Part shown: positions 7,883 through 17,344 of the stretch, piece after piece
How positions within the stretch are numbered: position 1 is the first letter of the stretch
How the letters are laid out: each line of letters opens with the position of its first letter
Assembly: GCA_963781155.1 (NCBI GenBank)
Contig: CAWAEC010000009.1
Span: 124,001-188,000, forward strand
Source of the DNA: PALSA-693 sp963781155
GTDB taxonomy: Bacteria; Actinomycetota; Acidimicrobiia; Acidimicrobiales; Palsa-688
Length of the DNA stretch: 64,000 nucleotides
Reading direction: 5' to 3'
The notes under the pieces: model-generated
Told to the model about the DNA's origin: nothing
Database searches by the model: none
Seen by the model: only the letters and a program-made list of their open reading frames with translations
Made by a program: the position numbers and the translations under genes

Positions 7883-8983
7883 ATGGGGACACGCGAGTAC
7901 CGGCTCGTGTCGGCTGACTCTCATCTGAGCCTGCCGCCCGGATTTTTCCAGACGTATCTGCCCGAGAAGTACCGGGATCACCCGTGGGTCCAGATGGTCG
8001 AGGCCGGCACCAAGCAGTCGTTGAAGATGGCGGGCATGGGTCTCGGCCACATGGCCGGCAAGCGATACGAGGACTTCAAAGAGAAGGACATCGCCGAGGA
8101 CGACATCCGCGTCGGCGAGTTCGAGCCGACGGCCCGACTCAAGGACATGGACCTCGATGGCGTTGACGCCGAGGTGTTGATTTCCGGCGGGGCGGTGCCG
8201 AGCGGCGAAGGTGTCGACGTCGACTTCCAGCGTGCCGTCATCCAGTCCTACAACAACTTCTTGTCGGAGTTCTGCCAGTCCGACGCGGCTCGACTCATCG
8301 GTCCGGCAACGGTGCCGTTCCAGAACCCGGAACTCGCCCTGGAAGAGATGAAGCGGGCGGCCCGGCTGCCGGGCATTCGGGCGTTCCTCTTCGATGCCTT
8401 TCCCGAGGTCAACTACTGGGACGAGATGTACAACCCGTTCTGGCAGGTGGCCAACGAACTCGGCTACCCCATCCACTTCCACATCGGTGCCCCACGCTCG
8501 AACGCTTTCACCATGGGTTCGCTCGCGCCGAACGAGCAGGGCACGGCCATGAGTTTCATCTCCCTCTCACCGCTTGGACTCGCCGAAACACTTGCGACCA
8601 TCCTCTTCGCGGGTGTCATGCAGCGGTACCCCAACATCAAGTTCATCTTCACCGAAGCCGGCGCATCCTGGCTCATCTACTACCGCGACCGCGCCGATGA
8701 CGTGTTTCGCAAGCACCGGTTCTGGACCAAGTCCGAGCTCAAGGAAAAGCCGAGCTTCTACATCGACCGCCAGGTGGTCAATACGTTCATCCACGAAGAC
8801 GCAGCCATCCGCCTGCGCCAGGAAGTGGGGCTGGCCAACATGATGTGGTCGACCGACTACCCCCACTCCGACTCGACGTGGCCCCACTCGTGGAAGTACA
8901 TCGAGGATGCCTTCGCGGGGGTGCCGGACGACGAGAGATTCCAGTTGCTGGCGGGCAACGCGATCAGCGTGTATCGCCTGTAA
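7883..8983 (+). CDS. PF04909-type metal-dependent amidohydrolase
   Basis: The 366-residue product is a TIM-barrel amidohydrolase-2 protein. The first metal motif is SADSHLSLPP, an Asp-x-His in place of the classical His-x-His, followed by the DMDLDGVDAEVL block, HFHIGAP in the middle and the metal/catalytic STDYPHSD near the C-terminus. Relatives include decarboxylases and ring or ester hydrolases, so the reaction cannot be fixed. The ATG with AGGAGG six bases upstream is much better than the long upstream reading. Its 3' end overlaps the convergent iron-sulfur gene by 20 bases. Confidence 0.88.
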   Translation: MGTREYRLVSADSHLSLPPGFFQTYLPEKYRDHPWVQMVEAGTKQSLKMAGMGLGHMAGKRYEDFKEKDIAEDDIRVGEFEPTARLKDMDLDGVDAEVLISGGAVPSGEGVDVDFQRAVIQSYNNFLSEFCQSDAARLIGPATVPFQNPELALEEMKRAARLPGIRAFLFDAFPEVNYWDEMYNPFWQVANELGYPIHFHIGAPRSNAFTMGSLAPNEQGTAMSFISLSPLGLAETLATILFAGVMQRYPNIKFIFTEAGASWLIYYRDRADDVFRKHRFWTKSELKEKPSFYIDRQVVNTFIHEDAAIRLRQEVGLANMMWSTDYPHSDSTWPHSWKYIEDAFAGVPDDERFQLLAGNAISVYRL

Positions 8984-9470
8984 GGGACCCGTCGGTTTCC
9001 GCGGCTGCTCCTGCCTCGGCGGCGCGCAGCACCCCTTCAACGATGCTCTGATAGCCCGTACAGCGGCAGATGTTGCCGGACAGCACCTCCCGGACCTCGG
9101 CCTCAGACGGTCGCGGGTTCTCGCGGAGGAACGCCACCGTCGTCATGACGAATCCGGGAGTACAAAAGCCGCACTGGAATGAATGGCTCTCCCAGAACGC
9201 CTGTTGGACCGGGTGCAACTCCTCCCCCCTGGCCAACCCTTCGACCGTCACGACCTCGTGGCCGCGCGCCTGCACTGCGAGCATCAGGCAGGAGCGCACG
9301 GCCACACCGTCGACCAGGACGGTACAGGCGCCGCAGACGCCGTGCTCGCAGCCCAGGTGGGTGCCCGTGAGTTCGAGCTGAACGCGGAGGAAATCGGCCA
9401 GGGTCACTCGCACGTCGGCCTGGGCCTTTCGGCGCTCCCCGTTGACGACGACCTCGATGTCCTCGCTCAT
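8964..9470 (-). CDS. Molybdenum hydroxylase small subunit, 2x[2Fe-2S]
   Basis: The 168-residue subunit is of the CoxS/XdhC-like type: a plant-type [2Fe-2S] site GCEHGVCGACTVLVDG...RSC in the N-terminal half and a second cluster QCGFCTPG...GNICRCTGY in the C-terminal helical half. It passes electrons from the Mo site to FAD. Its ATG overlaps the stop of the FAD-subunit gene by four bases (ATGA), so it is the last gene of the L-M-S operon. Confidence 0.93.
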   Translation of the reverse strand: MSEDIEVVVNGERRKAQADVRVTLADFLRVQLELTGTHLGCEHGVCGACTVLVDGVAVRSCLMLAVQARGHEVVTVEGLARGEELHPVQQAFWESHSFQCGFCTPGFVMTTVAFLRENPRPSEAEVREVLSGNICRCTGYQSIVEGVLRAAEAGAAAETDGSLTGDTR

Positions 9471-10342
9471 ACTCCTCCTCCTGCTGCGCTGGCGGCGGCC
9501 TGAAGGGCGCGCCGGACAGTGACTCGAGCCAGATGCTGCCGGTACTCGGACGATCCGTGCATATCCGACGCGGGCCGCAAATCTTTCGCCGCCTCTTCGG
9601 CGGCGGCCGTGAAGACATCCGCTGTCGGCTCGCCGCCCGCGAGTGACGCTTCCGCGGTTGAGGCCCGCAGCGGGCGGTCGGCGACACCGATGAGGCACAA
9701 CCTGGCCGCGTCAATCCGGCCACTGGTGTCGAGCGCGACCATGGCTGCTACTCCGACCAGAGCGAAATCGCCGTGCCGTCGCGCCACCTCCTCGAAGGCC
9801 CAGCCCGCACCGGGAGGACCCTGCGGCATGCGGACCTCGACGAGGAGCTCGTCGTCCGCGAGGGCAGTCGTGAAATGCCCCTGGAAGAACTGTTCGGCGG
9901 GGATGATCCTCTGCCCCCGCGCGCTACGGACCACCATCTCGGCTCCCGTGATCGTCGCCACCGCCGGCAGCTCGCCGGACGCGTCGGCATGGGCGATGCT
10001 CCCGCCGACGGTGCCGCGGTTCCTGATCGACACGTGGCCGATCTGGGGTAGGGCGGCGGCGAGTACGGGCAGTCGTTCCCTGACGACAGGTGAGGACTCA
10101 GCCTGGCGCTCCCTGGTCGTGGTACCGAAGACCACCGTTCCGTTGAGGGTGCTGATGCCGGAAAGGCCGTCCACGTCGTTGATATCGACCAGGTGGCCGG
10201 GGCGGGCGAGGCGCATGGCAAGGAGCGGCACCAGGCTCTGGCCGCCGGCCAGAACTTTGGCCTCATCCCCGTACTTGCCCAGAAGAGCGACGACCTCGTC
10301 GACAGTGCGAGGGGAGTGGTATTCAAACCGGGGGGTCTTCAT
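9467..10342 (-). CDS. Molybdenum hydroxylase FAD-binding middle subunit
   Basis: The 291-residue subunit has the family FAD motif AGGQSLVPLLAMRL (about residues 32-45), the second FAD motif TVGGSIAHADASGELP and the C-terminal CO-dehydrogenase flavoprotein domain. It receives electrons from the iron-sulfur subunit and passes them to an acceptor. Both ends overlap their neighbours by four bases, indicating fixed subunit ratios. Confidence 0.93.
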   Translation of the reverse strand: MKTPRFEYHSPRTVDEVVALLGKYGDEAKVLAGGQSLVPLLAMRLARPGHLVDINDVDGLSGISTLNGTVVFGTTTRERQAESSPVVRERLPVLAAALPQIGHVSIRNRGTVGGSIAHADASGELPAVATITGAEMVVRSARGQRIIPAEQFFQGHFTTALADDELLVEVRMPQGPPGAGWAFEEVARRHGDFALVGVAAMVALDTSGRIDAARLCLIGVADRPLRASTAEASLAGGEPTADVFTAAAEEAAKDLRPASDMHGSSEYRQHLARVTVRRALQAAASAAGGGV

Positions 10343-12723
10343 TGCTCGGGCACCGTACCTAAAAGCTCGAGCAGTCGCGAGGGCGGCAGGTGCTGCTCGC
10401 GCACCCGGACTCCCAGCGGCGCCAGGGCATCCTCGATCGCGTTCGTCAGGCAGGCCGGGGCTACGATCATCCCCCCTTCGCCGACCCCCCGGAAGTTGAC
10501 GTCGGGATCAGTCGGCACGGTCTCCACGTGGTGAATCTCAAAGTTCGGCACGACGGTCGTCGTGGGCATCAGGTAGTCCATGAAGGTTCCGGCCAGGAAC
10601 TGACCGTCGTCGCCATACGCGGAGTGCTCGAGGAGAACCGCGCCGATCGCCTGGGCCACGCCGCCGCGGACCTGGCCTTCGACGATGGCCGGGTTGACTG
10701 CGACGCCGCAGTCCTCGACCACGACATAGCGATCGATGCGAACCATCCCCGTCTCGATATCGACCTCCAACAGGCAACAGTGGGCGCCTCCCGACCAGCC
10801 GCTCTGCCCTCCGTCATATGTATAGGTGACTTTCAAATCCGCGTCCGTACCGTCCGGCAGCCGCCCGGGCTCCTCGGCCACGGTCCGCGCCAGGTCCCGA
10901 AGCGCCAATCGAACCTGTGGGGTTCCCCGGACGCTGATCACCCCGTCTGTGATCTCCAGATCGTCGGCGCTGGCTTCCAGCAGGTCAGCGGCGACGGAGA
11001 GGATCTTGTCCCGCAACTGCCGGGACGCATGCAACACGGCGCCATTGGCCATGGTGGCGGCCCGGCTGCCGCCGGTCCCGACCAGCGCGAAGGGCGTGAC
11101 GTCGGTGTCCCCGAACACGACCCGCACGTCCTCGAAGCGGACCCCGAGCTCGTCGGAAGCGACCTGAGCCAACGTCGTCTCATGGCTCTGACCGTGCGGC
11201 TGCTGGCGAGTGATCACCACAATCTTCCCGTCCGCATCAACCGAGAGGTGGGTCGTCTCGTCGCCGAGAATGTTGGCAGCCGCGTTCTGCCCCGGGACCT
11301 TGGGACCGGGTGCGGCCTCCAGGTACGCCGCCATGCCAACGCCCACGTAGCGTCCCGCTGCCCGCAGGTCGGCTTGGCGCTTGCGGAAGCCGTCCCAATC
11401 CACCAGCGAGGCGGCTTGCTCCACGCACTGCCGGGACGTCACCCCGGTGAACGGCTGGCCGCTCAACATGGTCAAGGGCGGTCGATCCCGCTCCACGTAG
11501 TTGCGCCGGCGCACGTCGATGGGGTCCATGTCGAGCTCTCGGGCCACGATGTCGAGCAGACGCTCCCGCAGGAAGTCCGCCGTTGCCCAGGGGCCGCGAT
11601 ACGAGACGTATGTGGCCTTGTTGCTGAACACTGCCGTGTTGCGAGCCGAGATGCCTTCCACCTGGGTTGGGCCCTGGAATGCGCCGCCCATGCTGTTGAC
11701 GAAGATGGCGCCGGGAAAGGGATCGGACGGATACGCACCCGTGTTGAGCTTGGCATCCATCCGGACGCCCAGCAGGAGCCCGTCAGCGGTGACCGCGGCC
11801 TCGATCTCGGCCATCTCCTCTCGGGCCTGACCGCCCGACGCCAGATGCTCCAAGCGGTCCTCAACCCACTTGACGGGCCGGCGCAGATCCATGGAGGCGG
11901 CCACCACGGCTATGTCTTCCCGGGACACCGCGTTCTTGAGCCCGAACCCGCCGCCGACATCGGCGGCCAGCACCCGGATGCGCTCCATCGGCACGCCAAT
12001 TTGTGGAGGCATCAACAGCCGCAACATGTGCGGTGACTGGGTGGAGGCGTGGATGGTCAGGTGCTCCTGGTCCGCGTCCCACGTGGCGACGAGCCCCCGT
12101 CCCTCCATCGGTACCGGCTGGTGGCGGTGGACCGACAGCGTCGCCCGCACCACCCGGTCCGCCCGGGCGAACGCGGCGTCGACGTCACCGAGCGCCAACT
12201 CCCCGGAGAAGGCGATGTTCTCCCCGATCTCATCGAACAGGGGAGGCTTGGCCGGGTCCAGGGCGTCGGCGTACGTGACGATCGGGTCGAGCATCTCGAT
12301 GTCCTCGACGATCAGCTCGAGGGCATCCTCGGCCAGGTAGCGATCCTCGGCGATCACCATCGCGATCGGGTCTCCGACATAGCGAACCCGGTCCGTCGCC
12401 AACGGGTAGAACGCCGGTGAGCGCATGCCCGGCATCATGTTGGTACCGATCGTGGCGCCGGCGCGGGCTGGTTCGACCATCCGGGCCATGTCCTCGCCGG
12501 TGTAGACGGCCACCACGCCAGGAAGTTGCCTGGCTTCGCTCGCGTCGACCGAGCGGAGCACACCGTGCGGGATCTGGCTCCGCAGGAAGGCCGCATGCAC
12601 CATGCCCGGTAGCACCACGTCGTCGATGTAGCGGCCGCGACCGGTCAGGATGCGCGGATCCTCGGCACGAAGGACCCGTGCGCCAACGCTGCGGGCACCT
12701 ACGCCTACCCGATGGTCGAGCAT
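10339..12723 (-). CDS. Molybdenum hydroxylase large (Mo-cofactor) subunit
   Basis: The 794-residue subunit has the a/b hammerhead domain (RILTGRGRYIDDVVLPG) and Mo-cofactor domains with DVGGGFGLKNAVSREDI, the active-site stretch YVSYRGPWATADF and the late GVGEGGM containing the expected catalytic Glu. The form I CO dehydrogenase signature with its Cys (AYxCSFR) is absent, so it is not a carboxydotrophic CODH. It should hydroxylate an aldehyde or an aromatic/heteroaromatic carbon using water. The start at MLDHRVGVG fits the family N-terminus. It is 96 bp downstream of the LLM gene on the same strand. Confidence 0.92.
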   Translation of the reverse strand: MLDHRVGVGARSVGARVLRAEDPRILTGRGRYIDDVVLPGMVHAAFLRSQIPHGVLRSVDASEARQLPGVVAVYTGEDMARMVEPARAGATIGTNMMPGMRSPAFYPLATDRVRYVGDPIAMVIAEDRYLAEDALELIVEDIEMLDPIVTYADALDPAKPPLFDEIGENIAFSGELALGDVDAAFARADRVVRATLSVHRHQPVPMEGRGLVATWDADQEHLTIHASTQSPHMLRLLMPPQIGVPMERIRVLAADVGGGFGLKNAVSREDIAVVAASMDLRRPVKWVEDRLEHLASGGQAREEMAEIEAAVTADGLLLGVRMDAKLNTGAYPSDPFPGAIFVNSMGGAFQGPTQVEGISARNTAVFSNKATYVSYRGPWATADFLRERLLDIVARELDMDPIDVRRRNYVERDRPPLTMLSGQPFTGVTSRQCVEQAASLVDWDGFRKRQADLRAAGRYVGVGMAAYLEAAPGPKVPGQNAAANILGDETTHLSVDADGKIVVITRQQPHGQSHETTLAQVASDELGVRFEDVRVVFGDTDVTPFALVGTGGSRAATMANGAVLHASRQLRDKILSVAADLLEASADDLEITDGVISVRGTPQVRLALRDLARTVAEEPGRLPDGTDADLKVTYTYDGGQSGWSGGAHCCLLEVDIETGMVRIDRYVVVEDCGVAVNPAIVEGQVRGGVAQAIGAVLLEHSAYGDDGQFLAGTFMDYLMPTTTVVPNFEIHHVETVPTDPDVNFRGVGEGGMIVAPACLTNAIEDALAPLGVRVREQHLPPSRLLELLGTVPEQ

Positions 12724-12819
12724 GTCGATCTCCCTGTATGTCGCGTTGGGACGGTGGCCACATCTCTTTCTACCGCAGCCCGGTGACAACCCGCCTGTTG
12801 CGGCATCAGGCAGCGGTCG

Positions 12820-13779
12820 TCACGCGCCGGCGAGCCGTTCGATCACCGGAGCCAGGTACTCGGGTCGGGCTCCGACCGGCGCGAAGAAATAGCTCAGGCC
12901 GAAGTTCTCGCGTGCGGCCAGCAACTTGTCGCACACCTGAGCGACAGAGCCAATGGCGACGACCGGAGAGGAGAGCAACTCTTCCGAGGTCGGTCCTCCC
13001 GCGCCGGCCTGGAGGCTGTCGGCGGCGAATCGGGCAAGGAATTCCTCGGAGGCGCGACCGGGGTCGTCGGTGATCGTCAGGTTCACCAGCAACGCGCCCA
13101 GTTCGATCTGGGCGAACCGATCTGGAGCGGCGTCGTGGATGAGGTCAATCTTCTCCCGGTACGAGGGTCCGGTGATGGCGCCAGGATCAAGTGACTGGTC
13201 GCCGCGGTTGGGTCGCGGCAGCACCTGAATACTGTCCGCTTGCCGGGCGGCGACGGCCAGCAGCTTCGGTCCGCCGCCGCCGATCAAGATGGGCGGTCCC
13301 GGCCTTTGCCGCGGTTTCGGCGTTCCGTCGAGATCCGTGATGGTGAAATGCTTGCCTGCGAAGCGAACGGGATCGTCACCGAACAGCCCCCGTATGACGA
13401 TCACTGCCTCTTCCAGCCGCTCGATACGCTCGGCAGCCGCGTCGAAGGGAATGCCGGCCTGCTCGAACTCGGCACCGAGCCATCCAGCGCCGATGCCGAC
13501 CTCCACCCGGCCTTCAGACAGGACGTCGAGGGTGGCCAGCTCCTTCGCGAGCACTGCCGGATGTCGGAAGTCCTGGACCAGGACCAGCTGGCCGAGACGC
13601 AACGTCGTGGTGGCGTCAGCGACGGCCTGCAGGGCCACCAGTGGGGCAAACGGCATCATGAAATGGTCGGGCATGACGAACGTCGAGTATCCGAGCGACT
13701 CGGCCTGGCGAGCCGCGGCCAGAAGCTTCACCGGGTCGCTGGTCCTCGCGGCGCCTGTGCCGAATCGGATGCGTTGCAC
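12820..13779 (-). CDS. LLM-class F420-dependent oxidoreductase
   Basis: The 319-residue TIM-barrel protein of the luciferase-like superfamily begins QRIRFGTGAARTSDPVKLL and contains STFVMPDHFM, VEVGIGAGWLGAEFEQAGIPFD and PPILIGGGGPK, typical of actinobacterial F420-dependent members. F420 rather than FMN use is inferred from the lineage. It would carry out hydride transfer or oxygenation on a pathway intermediate. The GTG has TAGGAGGAC upstream. It lies 38 bp after the TetR gene and leads the Mo-hydroxylase genes, which suggests one transcript. Confidence 0.88.
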   Translation of the reverse strand: MQRIRFGTGAARTSDPVKLLAAARQAESLGYSTFVMPDHFMMPFAPLVALQAVADATTTLRLGQLVLVQDFRHPAVLAKELATLDVLSEGRVEVGIGAGWLGAEFEQAGIPFDAAAERIERLEEAVIVIRGLFGDDPVRFAGKHFTITDLDGTPKPRQRPGPPILIGGGGPKLLAVAARQADSIQVLPRPNRGDQSLDPGAITGPSYREKIDLIHDAAPDRFAQIELGALLVNLTITDDPGRASEEFLARFAADSLQAGAGGPTSEELLSSPVVAIGSVAQVCDKLLAARENFGLSYFFAPVGARPEYLAPVIERLAGA

Positions 13780-13817
13780 GCTGTCCTCCTACCCGTTCGG
13801 TGGCAATCGGCGCCGCG

Positions 13818-14378
13818 TCAGACCGTTGTTCCCTTCCGGTGGACGGCCGCCAGACAAAAGTCGACGACATGGGCGAGATCATCCGGTGTTGCCCTGGGCC
13901 CCCAGAGATAGTGATCGAGCCGGCCAAACGCGACGTCGACGATGGCGTCGGCGTCGCGCTCGGGGTCACGGGAGGCGAGATCGCGTAACGGGCCGACGAG
14001 CAGCTCGGCGACCGGGGGGCGCAGGGGCTCACCGGGAATGTCCCGCGGAAGCTGTTGCAGGTGCCACATCACTGATCGGGTTTGGTCTGCGACTCGGGCG
14101 TTCGCGGCCTGGGAGAGAATGGCCCCGATCCAGCGGCGTACCGCGTCTTCGGGATCGGTCGCCTTCTCCATTTGATGGGCCACATAACTGACAAGTCGGG
14201 CCGCGCCGCGCTCCACGACTGCGGCAACAAATTCGTCACGGCTGGGAAAGTGCCGGTAGAAGGCCTGATTCGATACCCCGGCCCGTTGCACGATGTCGGC
14301 GACGCGAAGAGGCGACCCGGATCCGGCCTCTTCCATGAGGGCCATACCCGCGTCGAGGAGACGTTGGACCTCCTGCAT
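13818..14378 (-). CDS. TetR-family transcriptional regulator
   Basis: The 186-residue protein has an N-terminal helix-turn-helix: VADIVQRAGVSNQAFYRHFPSRDEF (about 25-50), then a helical ligand-binding domain. The frame continues upstream to a stop without a better start codon, so ATG (MQEVQRLL) is used although its ribosome site is weak. As the first gene before LLM and the Mo-hydroxylase it is the probable local repressor of that operon, responding to a substrate or CoA ester. Confidence 0.85.
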   Translation of the reverse strand: MQEVQRLLDAGMALMEEAGSGSPLRVADIVQRAGVSNQAFYRHFPSRDEFVAAVVERGAARLVSYVAHQMEKATDPEDAVRRWIGAILSQAANARVADQTRSVMWHLQQLPRDIPGEPLRPPVAELLVGPLRDLASRDPERDADAIVDVAFGRLDHYLWGPRATPDDLAHVVDFCLAAVHRKGTTV

Positions 14379-14625
14379 GTACGCTGCTTCCCGGTCGACC
14401 AGAGCTCGCCGGACCGCCTGCTTGGCACGGCTGGTCTCCAGGTCAGGAACGTCATTCTTGATTGAGGGAATGTCTCGACCCTACCATGTCCATGGTGCCT
14501 GGGCAGGCGTCGTCGAGGCGGCCGGCGTAAACGTCGGCTCGCTGCATCCGAATGACCGGGTCTCATCCTCCGCCCGTGGGAGTGACGATCGAGCAGGAAT
14601 GATCGAACCCCCGACCGGGCGCCGT

Positions 14626-15879
14626 TTACCCGATGCTGTAGAGGGCGATGGCGCTCTCGGAGGTGATCTGGCGTTTCTGGTCGAAGGTCAGCCCGTCGAG
14701 GGCTTCGGCCAGTTCCTCGGTCACGCCGGGGAATTTGGCGTCGGGATGGGGATAGTCCGAGGCCCAGATGATGCGGTCGGCGCCGACCAGGGAGGAGTTG
14801 GCCGTGGTCCCCAACATGGCCTCGTCGGGATCGAAGCTGATCCAGCACTGGCGTTTCATGTACTCCGAGGGCAGCAGGGACAAGTCGGTGACTTCCCACT
14901 GGAACTTGCGGCAGTGGTGGTCCAGGCGCTCCAGCCAGGGCACCAGCCAGCCGCCGTTGGCCTCCAAGAAGATGAACTTGGCGTCGGGGAAGCGCTCGCA
15001 CACCCCGCCGGCCAGCAGGTAGGCAATGCTGCTCATCACGTCCACCGGATTGGCGATGGCCTGGGTGAACAACGTGCTCGGCCGCCGCTCGGGATGCTCG
15101 AGCTGCTCGCCGGTGGTGAGGGTCCGCTCAGGGTCGAAATCGGCCACGTAGGTCCCGTCGGGATTGCGGGGCCGGCCCAGCCGCAAGCCCCGGCAGGCGC
15201 CGGGCAAATCCGCGGCCAGGAAGGGGTGCAAGGCGACGGGCAGCCCGGTGTCCGCGGCCGCCTGCCAGATAGGGTCGTAGACCGGGTCGTTGAACGGCCG
15301 CCAGTCCACGGCCGGGTTGGGGCGCATGAAGATAGAGACCATGCCCGGCAAGGTGGCCACCCGGCGGATCTCGGCCGCCACCCGGGCCACATCGTCCGGG
15401 TGGTGCATGGGCGGCACCGCCCCCGCCCCGAAGAGCCGGCCCTCGCCCTCTTGCACGTGATCGCTGCACCAGTCGTTGTACGCCCGGGCCTGAGCCTCGG
15501 CGAAATCGACATCCAGCTCGCTTTGCAGACCCAACAACATGGTCGGGTACAGCACGGCCAGGTCGATGTGATCCTGATCCATGTCCTGCAGGCGGGCCTT
15601 GGCATTCCACGCCGCCGGGCGGGTCTCGGTATAGCGCATCTCGCCCCGGAAAGCCCGAGCCCGGTCCTCGTCACTCGCCCCCGCCACCCCAGCCGCGGAC
15701 AGCAGGTTGGAGGACATCCGGGTCCCGTTGTAGACCAGCCACTCCTCGCCGGCCTCGTCAGTCTCGATATGCCAGATCCGATCCCGGTACTGCGCCGGCG
15801 CATAATCGGGCATCGCCGTCGGATGCTCGAGGATGTGGCCATCCGAGTCGATATACCGCAAGCCGTCAGTCGTCGTCAT
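14626..15879 (-). CDS. PF04909-type metal-dependent amidohydrolase
   Basis: The 417-residue product carries DSDGHILEHP (Asp-x-His first motif), DMDQDHIDLAVLYPT, FMRPNPAVDWRPFND, ALHPF for a metal His, and ASDYPHPDAKFPG near the end. These are the same landmarks as the other amidohydrolases here, but overall similarity is modest. ATG was selected with GGGAGGAAT upstream instead of a longer reading. It is upstream of the TetR-LLM-Mo operon on the same strand, 248 bp away, and divergent from the MarR gene. Possible reactions are hydrolysis or non-oxidative decarboxylation of a cyclic acid. Confidence 0.87.
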   Translation of the reverse strand: MTTTDGLRYIDSDGHILEHPTAMPDYAPAQYRDRIWHIETDEAGEEWLVYNGTRMSSNLLSAAGVAGASDEDRARAFRGEMRYTETRPAAWNAKARLQDMDQDHIDLAVLYPTMLLGLQSELDVDFAEAQARAYNDWCSDHVQEGEGRLFGAGAVPPMHHPDDVARVAAEIRRVATLPGMVSIFMRPNPAVDWRPFNDPVYDPIWQAAADTGLPVALHPFLAADLPGACRGLRLGRPRNPDGTYVADFDPERTLTTGEQLEHPERRPSTLFTQAIANPVDVMSSIAYLLAGGVCERFPDAKFIFLEANGGWLVPWLERLDHHCRKFQWEVTDLSLLPSEYMKRQCWISFDPDEAMLGTTANSSLVGADRIIWASDYPHPDAKFPGVTEELAEALDGLTFDQKRQITSESAIALYSIG

Positions 15880-16117
15880 GCCAGGATTCCTCCCTCGACG
15901 CGTTGGTCCTGGATCGCACCATAATAGCATGCGCTTTGCACCGACCCGCCCGAGCGGAGGCAAGGGCTGCGCTGGTGGTTCGGTGCGGGTCGTGGTGTCT
16001 CGCCGGCGAACTCGAAACGCGACGCATGACTGCCGGGCAGGCGCTCCTCAACAGCCAGTGCTACCGTGGCCGGGCATCGCCCGCAGCCGTGAGACCAGCT
16101 CCAGCAACAAGAAGCGT

Positions 16118-16534
16118 GTGCGTGAAATCCCGGAGTACCCACTGTGGCTCCTCAAACGGGCATTTCACTACGGGCATCGAGCGGTGAACGACGCGGTCGG
16201 CCCTTATGGCATCACGCCAACCCAACTGGGCGTTCTCAATCGTCTGGCCCAAGAACCCGGGATGTCTGGAGCGGAGCTGGCGCGCCGGCTGCTGGTAACA
16301 CCCCAAGCCGCGCAGCTGGCGCTCACTGCCCTCATGGAGCGCAAGCTGGTAGAACGCCGGCCGGACGCCCGCCATGGTCGTATCGTCCGTACTTACCTGA
16401 CCGAGGAGGGCCGGGCACTGGTAGACGTCAGCATGACAAGGGCGCTCCAGGCCGAGGACGAGTTTCTCTCCGTCCTGGATACGGAGGAGCGAAAGACGCT
16501 CGTCGAACTGCTCCGGAGACTCGCCAGGCCATAG
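16118..16534 (+). CDS. MarR-family transcriptional regulator
   Basis: The 138-residue winged-helix protein has the recognition region GMSGAELARRLLVTPQAAQLALTALMERKLVER followed by the wing RRPDARHGRIVRTYLTEEG. The in-frame GTG (MREIPEYPLWLL) is the most reasonable start, as upstream residues do not look like protein. It is divergent from the amidohydrolase gene with about 240 bp between; an AT-rich stretch CATAATAGCATGCGC lies there and may hold the operator. Such proteins sense phenolic or CoA-linked ligands. Confidence 0.85.
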   Translation: MREIPEYPLWLLKRAFHYGHRAVNDAVGPYGITPTQLGVLNRLAQEPGMSGAELARRLLVTPQAAQLALTALMERKLVERRPDARHGRIVRTYLTEEGRALVDVSMTRALQAEDEFLSVLDTEERKTLVELLRRLARP

Positions 16535-16597
16535 ACAGGTAGCCGCCGCGGTTGAAAATAATTGTGATTGAATATCGAGAATTGTTGCGCGCCCACG

Positions 16598-17344
16598 TCA
16601 GGTGTTGCGCCCGCCATTGACGCCGATCACCTGGCCGGTGACGTAGCTCGCCTCGTCGCTGACGAGGAAAGCGCACGCCGCGGCAATGTCCTCGGGTCGC
16701 CCGGCCCTGCCGACCGGCGTCGTGCCGATCGTTCGCTCGATATTCAACGACCCGGCCTCGTCGGCAGCTCGCAACATGGGCGTATCGACAAATCCTGGCG
16801 GGATCGTGTTCACGGTGATCCCGTGTCGCGCAAACTCGAGGGCCAGGGCCTTGGTAAGTCCGACGACCCCGGATTTCGCCGCGACGTAGTGCGCCATTCG
16901 GGGCGACCCACTGTGGAAGCTCGAGGACGAAATATTCACGATTCGGCCCCAGCCGGCTTCAAGCATTTCCGGGATAACTGCCTGACAGCAGTTGAACGTA
17001 CCCGTCAGGTTGACGGCCAAGATCGTTTCCCACTTGTCGAGCGAAATGTCCAGGAACGGATCAAAACCCGATATGCCCGCGCTGTTGACCAGGATCGTCG
17101 GCTGCCCGAGTCGCGCCCGCACTTCGCTCACCGCGTTGTCGATGCCGGGGCGGTTGGTTACGTCTGCCCCCAACCCAATGGCGGTCGCGCCGGAAGCCCT
17201 GATGTTGGCGGCCGCGGCCTGTGCGGCCGAACCGTTCAGATCGAGGATGGCTACCGCGGCTCCGTCAGCCGCCGAACGCTCGCTGATCGCCAGCCCGATA
17301 CCCGAGGCGCCCCCCGTCACGATGGCGATTCGGCGTTCGTTCAC
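16598..17344 (-). CDS. SDR-family oxidoreductase
   Basis: The 248-residue classical SDR has TGGASGIG, NSAGISG (Ser in place of the usual second Asn), SSSSFHSG, HYVAAK (Tyr-x3-Lys) and VIGVNGG. It is likely a 3-hydroxyacyl-CoA or cyclic alcohol dehydrogenase. Its ATG overlaps the stop of the upstream TauD gene by four bases, so the two form a coupled pair: oxygenation followed by alcohol oxidation is a plausible order. Confidence 0.88.
   Translation of the reverse strand: MNERRIAIVTGGASGIGLAISERSAADGAAVAILDLNGSAAQAAAANIRASGATAIGLGADVTNRPGIDNAVSEVRARLGQPTILVNSAGISGFDPFLDISLDKWETILAVNLTGTFNCCQAVIPEMLEAGWGRIVNISSSSFHSGSPRMAHYVAAKSGVVGLTKALALEFARHGITVNTIPPGFVDTPMLRAADEAGSLNIERTIGTTPVGRAGRPEDIAAACAFLVSDEASYVTGQVIGVNGGRNT

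Noticed and set aside
10339..12723. Carboxydotrophic CO dehydrogenase (coxL)
   Set aside because: The form I active-site motif with Cys is absent; SYRGPWATADF fits general molybdenum hydroxylases only.
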